From the NCBI GenBank assembly GCA_963691705.1, contig OY829539.1, positions 44,215,656 to 44,279,655 on the forward strand: DNA of 64,000 nt, in the 5' to 3' direction. This document shows positions 12,037 through 21,740 of this stretch, in pieces. This stretch comes from Viola odorata. Lineage: Eukaryota; Streptophyta; Magnoliopsida; Malpighiales; Violaceae. The notes beneath the pieces are model-generated. The model made no database searches, was not told the origin of the DNA, and was given only the letters and a program-made list of their open reading frames with translations. Made by a program: the position numbers and the translations under genes. Within the stretch, counting starts at the first letter, position 1; each line of letters opens with the position of its first letter.

Positions 12037-12959
12037 TAGGGTTGGCAATTTTCGCCCGCGGATATGAATATCCGCCGGATACCCGCAATTGCGGGTGAGT
12101 ATTACCTGCAGTTTGTGGGTATTTTGCGGGTATGGATTTACCCGCACCCGTAAAGTACGGGTATGGATGCGGATATGAATAGTGCTTACCCGCTCCAATA
12201 CTCGCACTAAATACCCACAAAATGCGGGTATAGATACCCATAAAATATATATACATATCATAAATTAAGAGAATCTACACACACTTATGCCAGCAATATT
12301 AAATCACTGTCTGCATCTAACCCTTCCTAAAATAGTACGTATCCTTTTTCCATTCCTAAATTAATTGAATCTCATTTTTTCACCAGTATCAATAACACAT
12401 GAGGCAGAGGAGAGGCAATAATTAAATACAAGCTGGTAGGTGCAAGGCATGATTCCATCCTAATGAGTCATTGGCTTTTAGCACAAAACAAAAAGGGATG
12501 ATTAAATAATGAAAACACAACAGATAAAGAAGAAGATGAAAACGAGAAAAGCTCACCCACCCAAGTAAAATGTTTTGGCATATTCAGCACAAACTTCACC
12601 ACATCTCTCATAAGCCTCGTTCAACAGATCCAAACTACTCAAACCCTCACCAGAACTTTTTCTTTTTTCAGTACCAACGAGGACCTTTTTCTATTCTCTA
12701 ACCAAAGCAGCCTGCTTTAGGACAACCTCGTACACTTTAGCCTCAGAAGAAGATCTGCTCGGAGCTGGGTTTGCCACAAGTGCAGCTGCAGAGACACCTC
12801 TAGAGATTCTGACCCTTTTGCGGGTATTCGCGGGTAATCCGCGGGTACAATTTGTCTTCTCTTATCCGCTCCGTGGGGGTGCGGGTGCGGGTATGGATTA
12901 CCCGCAAAATTGCGAGTGCGGGTATGGATAGTGCCTTACCCTCTCCATTGCCAACCCTA
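12037..12959. mobile_element. Non-autonomous hAT element with captured gene fragment
   Basis: It is bounded by the 13-bp terminal inverted repeat TAGGGTTGGCAAT / ATTGCCAACCCTA and a perfect 8-bp duplication GAAGCAGA at 12029-12036 and 12960-12967. Both ends carry many subterminal copies of GCGGGTA(T) and TACCCGC, as in other plant hAT elements. It has no transposase. The interior carries a phytoene synthase exon piece. It sits in a BTS pseudogene intron, 8 bp past the splice donor at 12974. Confidence 0.93.
12561..12815 (-). pseudogene. PSY: Phytoene synthase exon 1 fragment captured by hAT
   Basis: Phytoene synthase joins two geranylgeranyl diphosphates in the first committed step of carotenoid synthesis in plastids. 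The minus strand encodes a run with ALVANP, EAKVYEVVLKQAALVRE, then a stop (TAG) and a frame-consistent continuation ending [20 protein letters not shown]. These are the hallmark conserved residues at the end of PSY exon 1. The fragment stops at 12561 exactly before GGTGGGTGAG, which looks like the native splice donor, so intron 1 sequence may follow to about 12300. It lacks the transit-peptide start and the two DxxxD catalytic regions, so it cannot make enzyme. Confidence 0.85.
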
Positions 12960-14822
12960 GAAGCAGATGTGTACCTGATAATGGTCCCTGAATTCCTCGG
13001 GAAGCTCCTCAGAAGCCAACAATGCATCAAGCATGCCAAAGTAAACCTGAGATGGTTTCAAACAAATATTTTAGGAAAAATATTGGCAATGCTTTATGTC
13101 TACTTCAGCTATGTAAAATATCCTCAGTGAAAAGCCTCTGTCCAACTCACTGAGCCTGATGGAAGGAAAAAACAACTGAAGAATGTCAGGATTATGGACC
13201 AATATTTTAAATCAGCCTCGTTTGTCCCCAAGTTCTAGTCACTCAGTGACACAACATGTATTCTACTGATTATCAGCTTCAAACACTAAGAGAGAAAAAA
13301 AATTATATTGCCCTAAGGCTAGATTTTACATGCCTATCTATGACCACAGTTATATGATAAGAGAGAAATTTCATACCGCTATGTCTCCTAAGGATTTGCA
13401 ACATATAAGATAGGTGTAGTGACTGCAAGTGTAAGCCTATAGAAGCAAAACACAACATTAAATGGCTTCATATTATTTTTGCGTAAAATGTAATTCGGAA
13501 AGACAAAATGCTGGAAGAAAAAACATGGAACATGAGAGCATGAGAAACAAGCACCTGAAAGCAAGCCGAATGCATGTAATGGCCATAGGGTAAAGCTCTG
13601 ACTGTTGCACTTCATGTGAACAAAAAGTCACAGCAAATTGGGCAATTTGTTTCCAAACTTTTCTCTAGGCACTTGTGGTTCACTAACTTAATCCCCAAGC
13701 AACAATTGCAAGTCATGCAGTGAAAGAAATCAATTGCAAGACCTTTTCCAACACGACATAAGTTGCAAAACGGACAATGATATACAACCCTGTAGAAGTA
13801 CATCAATGAGAAAAATGCCTATAGACAAAAAAAAGTTTACAGGGATTTATTGGACATAAAATGGACATCTAATCAAAACAAAACTACCAGTTCAACCCAC
13901 AGTACAAGTCAATTTTATTTCATTTTGGAACTACATGCAAAATAAATAAATAAGATTAAGATCTCTAAAGTATGCCAACGTTGGTTAGAAGTACTATGCA
14001 ATACTTCTGGAGTTCTTTCATCACTTACTGGAGAAAGAACAATACATAGATTCCAGTCAAGCTGATAGATTTACTCCTTGAAATCTAACAATTTATTAGG
14101 TTATAGTCCTACCACAAATCAAAAACTGCATCAAACATTGACTAAAACCAATAAACTAATTTATCCAACAGTAACCAACATGAAATTTGGATCTTTTAAG
14201 ACTTTTACAGATGTATTTTTAATTCGGGATGTGAGGAAAAGGTTTAAAGGTAACGAATACTCAAAAATGGAATTTCCAAACAGAAGGTGGCATGCAAAAT
14301 TGAACGCTTTTTATAAGTTATAATTAACAAGGCCCAAGAAAAGTTCAGATGTTAAATGAAATGAGAAGATGCATGCATGCATATTACATGTGACCATGAA
14401 ATTAGGAATGAAAGATCTTACATACAAATACAACCAAATAAAACCTAGATACATTTCTATAAAAGTAATCATCAGCTTTCTTTAATCGTTTAGTATTTTG
14501 ATTAAAATGACATTTAAAAGTAAAATCATCATTATGGTTCCTTCCAATCATCACGTAGATAAAGTTTGATAGGCGAGGCGAATCTAGAACTCTTTTACCT
14601 CTCATCATCAAAAAACTTGCATATATTGCAGTAATTCTTTACCATTGAAAGTCCATTGCATGTTGGAGTTGTGCAATTTTGTCCCACTGGTTGAATCTTA
14701 GGCAGCGCATACACATCATTTCTGATGTTGCTTTCCTGCAATGATCAAACAGAACACCATGCCTAAGCAATTTCACTCAAAACTTAAAGGTAACCAAGTG
14801 TGTCAAAATTACCTATCCATTG

Positions 14823-15388
14823 TGCACAGAAGCTAGTTTTTGTCCGTTGTGCACAAAAGTTGAGGAAAGCTCCACGCATCTGTTATTCCATTGTCTACTC
14901 ATTACACCTATATGGGACCACATCATGCGTTGGGCGAACATTGTATAGGTGCCTCCGAGGACTGTGGCCGATCTATGGCAATGTTAGAGTGGGTTGGATG
15001 CATCCTCCAACAATCAGGTGCATGAGATGCGTAGAATGCAGAGCCTGCGGTATTATGGACCATTTGGATCCAGCGAAATAAAGTGATCTTTCAGTAAGAG
15101 GTCTTTAGCGAGTTCCGTACATTAAATCTGATCTTTTCTTATTGGCAAAATTGGCTGAAAAGTAGAGACCCTTTGTTCCCCTACAATTCGGTGCAGATGA
15201 TGATATCCTCTTCGTGGTTGTATTCATGGGGAGGGACGAGTTAGTTAGATAGTTGTTTTCTGATTCATTATGTTGGTTTCATTTTTGGTAGTTCTATCTG
15301 TTTAGCTTGTACCCTGGTCCTTCTGGGACTTCTTGTCATTTTCTCATGACATCTTATCTAATTTATTCCACTGCTTATTCAAAAAAAA
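14823..15388 (+). mobile_element. 5'-truncated L1-type LINE, 566 bp
   Basis: The 12-bp duplication ACCTATCCATTG occurs at 14811-14822 and 15389-15400, and the insert ends in a run of A. Early codons read like the zinc-binding reverse-transcriptase-associated domain of plant LINEs (CPLC-x-HLLFHC pattern, CPLCTKVEESSTHLLFHC in shifting frames), followed by an untranslated tail. It interrupts the BTS exon at its splice donor. Confidence 0.9.
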
Positions 15389-15587
15389 ACCTATCCATTG
15401 AGTGATCGCTCACGTTATCATGACAAAATCTACAAGGAAACAACTTATCACAGCAAGAAGCAAGAAGTTTACAATTTCTCTTGTATTGATCACAACCAAA
15501 TACTTGCATCTCTGCATCCCGGAACGATGTTGAACATCCCATCAGATCTTCATCGTTGTTAGATGTGTCACCTGATGTTGCTAGGGA

Positions 15588-15985
15588 GGGTTATTGCAAA
15601 AAAATGGTACATGTACAAACATTTTTTGATTGATTTCATACCTCGGTTGTTTTTTGCGTTTAAAAGATACTTGTACAATAACAAAACATCACATTTGGTA
15701 CCTCAACCTCACACCGTCCAACAATCACCGTTAACTGTCCTACGTGGCATGCCATGTCGGATATGACTGACGTGGCGTGCCATGTAGGACAGATCTGACC
15801 GATTCTTTTCCCACGGGTCGGATAAGCGGGTTTTCCAACCGGGCTAGAAATGACGTCATTTTTGGGTATGAAACGACACGTCGTTCATGATAAATGGCAC
15901 GTGTCTGTCAACTCAGTTGATTAAAATGAGCGACGCATCGTTCATTTAAACGAGCGACGCGTCATTCATTTGAAGCTTTACTTTC
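15588..15985 (+). repeat. MULE left terminal inverted repeat
   Basis: It pairs with the reverse complement of 20675-21010. Shared phrases include TTTCATACCTCGGT, TTTTTTGCGTTTAAAAGATAC and GGTACCTCAACCTCAC. An extra ~60 bp between 15720 and 15790 (a duplicated CGTGGC-TGCCATGT block) is present only on this side. Confidence 0.88.
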
Positions 15986-16067
15986 TCATCCTCCCATCGT
16001 GCACAATCGCACACTCATGCTCCCTCTCAAAACCTAAACTTTCTCGGTGTGTGGCGGCTTTAATAGC

Positions 16068-16532
16068 GATGACTGAAGACGGGGTTGAGATTTTTAGTTC
16101 CGTGGTGAAGTAGAAGCCAAATTACGAGTACAAGCCTAATATCTACTATCGATGCGGCAAAAGACACCTCGATGGATTTCATGGACGAAGAAGAATCCTG
16201 GACTTCGATTCAACAAATACAAGCGCAGCGTTGAAGAGGGTGGATGTGGTTTTTATTTGTTCGTTGATGGCCCTTTCCTAGACAGAGCTAACGCAATTAT
16301 TAGAGGTTTGTGTGAAAGTGAGAAGGAACAAGCGGAGAAGATTAATAATTTGGTGGCTGAAATAAAAGAATTGAAGACGCGTAATATGGTTTTTAATGGC
16401 ATGGTGGACGAGTTGCTTTGTTTGAAGGATGAAAATCACTACTTGATGAAAAGGCTTAAGAAATTGAAGTTTCTGTTATCCATTTTTTTAATTGTTGTTG
16501 TTGTAATTGGATTTCTTAGTTTTTGCAATTAA
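16068..16532 (+). pseudogene. GRF-type zinc-finger protein with C-terminal membrane segment, frameshifted
   Basis: An ATG at 16068 is followed by an in-frame TAG (16110-16112) and then a residue pattern leading to YYRCGK. The frame then shifts by one base within a run of A near 16162, and the conserved part continues from 16152 as TPRWISWTKKNPGLRF, KRSVEEGGCGFYLFVDGP, a coiled-coil (residues ~45-100 of that frame) and a hydrophobic tail (LLSIFLIVVVVIGFLSF). GRF zinc fingers need four ligands, and at least two are replaced by Y. It lies inside the MULE, opposite to the transposase. The family is common in plants. Its role in MULEs is not established here. Confidence 0.72.
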
Positions 16533-17600
16533 GGGAAAAAAATCGGTTATATTACATTCTGTTCGAAGATGATCTTGGGTTGTTGTATTTGTTGTTGCTG
16601 TAATTGGATTTAGTAATATTAATTGTTATATTAAGGGAAATTGAAGATGAAGTCACTAATAAATTCCTATTTTCTTCCTCGCTATTTATTGATTTATTTA
16701 TCTATTTTGTTAAAATGGGTTGGTTTTTGGCTTTTTGCTTAATTTCTTGATTATCTTTTACCTTAATTATTAATTAGTTGTATTCGATTCTTGTGTATTC
16801 GATTGTGTAACAATTAACTTCTTAGTTGTGAACTACTCATTCCATATTAGGCTTCATGTGTGCTCACCATGTTGCATAAGCTTCTGCCTTTATTCTACAA
16901 GTACCAGCTATGTTATTGCAATCATGTTTCCAAAGGTGTGGATGATTGTTATGCTAATTTATATTAAACAGTGTGAGAAAGTACAAGTTTAGGGATGTAA
17001 ATGCTGGTTTGAGATGACTTGTTGAATGCTGGTTTGGAACATAGGAAAGGTAGTCTTTTGGAAATTTTGTTTTCTTAAAATAGAGAAAAATTCAAGTTAG
17101 GGACATAGGTTCAAAGAACTAGTATGTGATATTTTATTTCCTTTTCCTTTTTATCGTTTTTATTATATATGATATACTTTATTGATGAAGATATGATGTG
17201 TTTCAAATTATTTTATGAAGCCTTATACCTTCAATAACATCAGTTTTGCACATCTGTTGCTTGGAAACTTGAGCATGAGCTTCTTTTTTTGCATGTAGTT
17301 TCTTAGACGCATGAGCTTCAATAACATCAGTTTTGCACATCAGTAATTATTTTGAAGACTGACAATGAATATCAATATACTCATTATACGCATTATATTT
17401 CCTTAACATCGACATTGGCAATATCATTGGCGCATAATTGTGCATAATATGGTCTAGTACATAATATGGATTCAAATGTCAAGCTGCATAATTGTTCCAA
17501 ATAAAAGCAACGAGCTAGTACATAAAATGGTCTAGTACATCCAAACAAAATCAATGAACAAATTATGCATAATATGGTCTACTACATAATTCCTACTTTC
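16533..17600. other. MULE interior without recognisable coding sequence
   Basis: AT-rich. It contains short direct repeats such as CAATAACATCAGTTTTGCACATC at about 17231 and 17318, and repeats of CATAATATGGTCTA(G/C)TACATAA at 17445-17590. It probably lies between the convergent 3' ends of the GRF gene and the transposase gene. Confidence 0.5.
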
Positions 17601-17603
17601 TCG

Positions 17604-20460
17604 AAGTACCAGCTCCATCCTGTGAGCGTGTCTTTCTTCTATCTGGGACAGCAATCACCCTTTATCGTGGTGTATTAGGCTGCGAAGTACGACAGAAACA
17701 AACAAAAGTTTTGGATTACCATCTGTCTAGTTAAAAAACCATGTTCTATACTACACACAATCACAAATTATTTACTCACATCATAGCAACTCCACCCAGA
17801 TTCAACAACAAAACAACCATACCCACTCGGTAGTTTACCCTTCTTTTTGTCAAACTTCTTTTTTCTCCCTCTGGTGGGTGGGGCTGTTCCATATGATTGT
17901 CTAAGTTCTTGCAAAAGTACTTGGGTTCTATCAGACACTTGGGAGGCTTGAACTTGCGAGTGTTGCAATTCTGAAGCAGACACTTGAGAATCTTATGTTT
18001 GCACTTGTGAGGTTGTTGGATTACCAAAACGCTGCCACAGGAAAAAAAATTGGATCAATCTTAACATTTATATTTCAACACTAGTGATAGGTTTGATCAA
18101 CTAACCCTACTGGCAGGGTTTAAGACACAGTCGTCTCTCTTATGGCCCTCCATTTTGTAAAACGAGCATATTCTCTTCCTTCGCTTCCTGGTAGTGTTTT
18201 GATCTGATCCTTGTTCTGGACCAAAACGAGCATCCCTGTCCTTGTTCTGGACCAGCAACATTTGCTTGTTGTAGTTCATCAACCTGCATTTTTTAAATTA
18301 CCAATTACCAAATATGTTTTAGCCAATATAACAAAGTTAAATACATTTAACTTTATATAATAACCAGCACAGTATGAGTGGCACCTGGTTTTCTTGATTG
18401 TCTGGGCAGAAATTGGAATAGTGTCCAGGCTTCTTGCAGAAAGTGCAAGTCATCTTCCTTTATGACTCATTTTTATCTCACACTGTGTTGGCTCCCAACC
18501 TACCCTCCTCCTTAACTTCTTTGGTCTCCCAAGAAATTTGACAAATGAAGGAGGCCTAATTAAAGTAACTGCTACTTTTGGCCAAAACTTCTTAGAATGC
18601 ACAGGCTTTGTATGCCAATTCAAACATTTCCCGACTATACCACTCGGACACATAACATCTAACATCCAAGTTGTGACCCTCATTAGCAATGACACACATT
18701 GCATATGCATACGGTATACCCGATAATTCCCACATTCTACATGTACAACTAAAATTTTCCAAGCTCACCACCCAGTTGGTGTCCTCATCTAGGTGCACTT
18801 CAAATCCATCCTCTCCATTACAATCCACCCAAAATATCCCACTCTCTTCCATGTTATATGATTAATCTTTTTCCAAATGTTGGGACCAAAACCATCTTTA
18901 AACTTGTTGACAAAGCTCTTTCTCTCTTTAAACCTTTTGAAAATAATTTTATGAATTGACAATGGATTTGTACCTAGACTCTATAATCATGTTGTTAAGC
19001 TTAAATGTAAATTTCTTGAGATCTTTCATAAACCACTCCGCAAGATTTTTAAAACTGAGACAAGAAATGTGGAATTGTCTCACACACGTGTGGTGACCTA
19101 CAAACATTTTAACCATCCATTGCCCGCTCCTCCCATCGATTGAGCATAAAATCTTCCACTCACAATCACCACTCTTGCATTCAACCCTACACCTTCTTTT
19201 ATCATCTTGCACATAACTCACATCTCTCCTATTGAATATGGCATGTTGCACTACAACTTTCTTAAACTCTCTCTTGTTTAGAAAAACCATACAAACCTGA
19301 AAATGGGGATTATGCTCACCTGCTAAGAACTGAGGCCTTCTTGTGGGAATTTTCTTGCCATGTTCAGCCTCACTATCACTGCTGGAGGTCAAGAAACTTC
19401 CCTCAGAGTCACTGCTAAAATGGACATCATTGTTCTCCTCAACAGCTGCATTTCTTGTAATGCGGGTTTTTTCTCTTCTATTCATTTCCCTCCTAATCTC
19501 CTCCACTAAATCTTCTGCATTCCCGCCAGAATTGAACCTAACCCTTGCATTTCCCTCCTTTTTTTTCTCACACCAGGACCACTAACCCCACTTGGACCTA
19601 CATCCTCTACTGGCCCCTCCATACTTTCTCTCACCTCCCTTATTTTCTTGAATTTTGATTTTTTATTTTGACCCCTTTTCTTGAATCTTTCTCTCTTTTC
19701 CCGAGCCATCCTCAACTCCTCATCTTCGTTAGCAGACAAATAAGGAATATCGATCCAATATTCATCTACCGTAGGCTCTAACTCTTGGTCCCCAATATCA
19801 TCACATTCATACTCACTTTCCCCTCGCTCGGTATGATATCCATCAAATTTACTGTCGTCAGAGTCATCATCAACAACACAATCATCATCAACAACACTTT
19901 TACCCTTACTGGACCCATCAACAACACTTTCACCCTTACTGGACCCACCAACAACCCTATGTCTATGTTCTGAAATTCCCAACTTATTACATATGGTGGT
20001 GGGGTTTAGGTCATCAAAATAAGGATGCATACCATCACCATACTCTACATATAAATTAACAGCCTTATTCTCAAGTGCATAATCAAGAAAAACACCAAAT
20101 GTACTGTCATCATCAAGACTTTTAAATTTTTCATCAACCCCATGCCTGCACAGTATGCATCATACCATAACTTGCTAATATTCTTGTATCCTAATTCACC
20201 ACACTTATCTAATAAGGTAACATATGATACAATGTCAACATCAACTATTTCTTTAATAACAATCCCACCAGCATACAACCCCCCACCCCCCACTATAATC
20301 ATTTTCCCACCAATATAAAATGTAAAGGTCAACACCCATCAACGACTGCATCATTGCTAGCATACCATAAGATACCTAATGTATATCAACAATTACATCA
20401 TTTCTAACCTAAACTAGTAATTAAAAAATCACTATAAATTAAAAACCAACCTGTCACTGT
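17604..20460 (-). pseudogene. MuDR-type MULE transposase, catalytic core deleted
   Basis: MULE transposases have an N-terminal plant MuDR region, a WRKY/GCM1-like DNA-binding region, a DDE catalytic core and a SWIM zinc finger. Here 20335-20045 (FYIGGKM, VDVDIVSYVTLLDKCGELGY) and 20030-18949 (acidic linker, then FLNKREFKKVVVQHAIFNRRDV, CEWKILCSIDG) are the N-terminal parts in several frames. The next recognisable piece, 18852-18592, is already the SWIM region (WVVSLENFSCTCRMWELSGIP). The DDE core between them is missing. In the SWIM finger the last C and H are both Y. Zinc-knuckle pieces follow at 18460-18100, one with C changed to Y. The element cannot move by itself. Confidence 0.82.
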
Positions 20461-20674
20461 CTTCACTTGACGCGAAACGAACGTCCACGACCCGCAAACC
20501 AACAAGCATGTCGTTTGGATTGGAATAGTGGGTTTGTAATCACGGGGTTTGGGTCAGTTTGAATCAAAGAAGTAGAGACGGAGCGCGAGTGGTGAGTGGT
20601 TGGTGAGAGCGCAGTTAGGGTTGGGAGAAGAGAGAACGCGATTGAGAACCAGATGAGATGGGATCGATCGTGAT

Positions 20675-21010
20675 GAGAAAGTAAAGATTCAAATGAACGA
20701 CGTGTCGCTCGTTTTAATCAGTTGAGATGACAGACACGCGTCGTTTATCATGAACGACGCGTGGTTTCATACCCAAAAATGACGTCGTTTCTATCCCGGT
20801 TGGAAAACCCACTTATCCGACCTGTGAGAAAAGAATCGGGTCAAATTTGTCCGATGTGGCATCCGACGTGGTGATTGTTAGACGACGTGAGGTTGAGGTA
20901 CCAAATGTGACATTTTGTTATTGTACAGGTATCTTTTAAACGCAAAAAACTACCGAGGTATGAAATCAATTAAAAAATGTTTATACAGGTACCATTTTTT
21001 GCAATAACCC
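20675..21010 (-). repeat. MULE right terminal inverted repeat
   Basis: It is the reverse complement of the left repeat with scattered differences. It is directly followed by TTGCTAGGGA. Confidence 0.88.
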
Positions 21011-21051
21011 TTGCTAGGGATGATTTTTGGTGAGTAGCAATCCAGCGACTG

Positions 21052-21468
21052 TAATAAAACCATACTTCATTAATATTTGGATTCATGACCAAGGAACTTA
21101 GGCATTTATTGAACACTAACACACTTTGCAAATTTGTGGGATCAGACAACCAAGACAATAATCTGTTAAATATTCCTTTTATCTATCACGAAAAATATTA
21201 ATATAACCTTAATTTAACTATTTTTTTACCTTTCAAATAACTCCTCATTTCCAAAATAATTAAATAAAACATATAACACCTCTATTCCTTAAAGTGAAAC
21301 TGTATCATAAAAGAATATTCAATTAGGGAAAAAGGAAACAGTAACAAAAAGTGTAGAAAAAGGAGAAAATTGTTATCCAAAATCACTAAAAAAAAACAAT
21401 TAACTGTACTCTAATTAGTAATCAATATTGTATTGGTACCCAATATAACACCTCTATTCCTTAAATAC
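21052..21468. other. AT-rich remainder of BTS intron, no gene seen
   Basis: It follows the splice acceptor (TTTTATTACAG on the minus strand, ending at 21052). The upstream BTS exons that encode the hemerythrin domains are not found before the next repeats. Confidence 0.45.
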
Positions 21469-21470
21469 TA

Positions 21471-21639
21471 CTCCCTCCAGGGTTAATTATAAGTCGTATG
21501 ATTTTGTGGCACGCATATTAAAGAGGCCGGATGACTCACTATTTGAACCCAAAAAATTCTGTACTTTTTTTTGAACGTACGTTCCTCTTTAATATGCATG
21601 CCACAAAATCAAACAACTTATAATTAACTCCGGAGGGAG
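21471..21639. mobile_element. Stowaway-type MITE, 169 bp
   Basis: It starts CTCCCTCC and ends GGAGGGAG between TA dinucleotides. The two arms (GTTAATTATAAGT, TTTTGTGGCACGCATATTAAAGAGG and their complements) pair over more than 50 bp. This is the classic Tc1/mariner-derived Stowaway pattern. Confidence 0.92.
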
Positions 21640-21740
21640 TATAAATTTGGGCACACATTATATTTGAGTTACTCTTTTAATTTTAATTTTAATTTTTTTT
21701 TAATTTTCTTATTTTTTCTTTTTAACTTTTAACCCACCAT

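Larger units (their letters stand above)
15588..21010. mobile_element. Mutator-like element (MULE), 5.4 kb
   Basis: Long terminal inverted repeats start GGGTTATTGCAAAAAA at both ends and run about 335-400 bp. The 10-bp duplication TTGCTAGGGA is perfect at 15578-15587 and 21011-21020. Inside are a plus-strand GRF zinc-finger gene near the left end and a decayed minus-strand MuDR-type transposase near the right end. The element lies in a coding exon of the BTS pseudogene. Confidence 0.94.
11305..21051 (-). pseudogene. BTS: BRUTUS-like hemerythrin/RING E3 ligase, C-terminal part, broken
   Basis: Plant BRUTUS proteins are iron-binding E3 ligases. Their C-terminal half has CHY/CTCHY zinc fingers, a RING finger and a zinc ribbon. 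Exons visible in order on the minus strand are 21051-21011 plus 15587-15401 (one exon split by a MULE, with the FCHD-VSDHSMDR segment at its end), 14735-14599, 13789-13555 (VYHCPFCNLCRVGKG, NCPICCDFLF), 13436-13377 (20 codons), 13046-12975 (VYFGMLDALLASEELPEE) and 11458-11305 (ILCNDCDKKGTAKFH, KCGFCGSYNTRVIK). Splice sites are mostly GT/AG. Lesions: a 1-bp loss in exon 14735-14599, TGA at 13612-13614, a zinc-ligand change C to Y in the GHYMHSAC region, and TAG at 11398-11400 where W is expected. The N-terminal hemerythrin domains are not present. Four foreign insertions lie inside it. Confidence 0.88.

Noticed and set aside
12022..12261. Frames on the minus strand through the left hAT end
   Set aside because: They are subterminal GCGGGTA repeats read in frame, not a gene.
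13840..14598. Possible extra exon in a BTS intron (frame 14078-14323)
   Set aside because: AT-rich, no similarity, and flanking BTS exons already join in phase.
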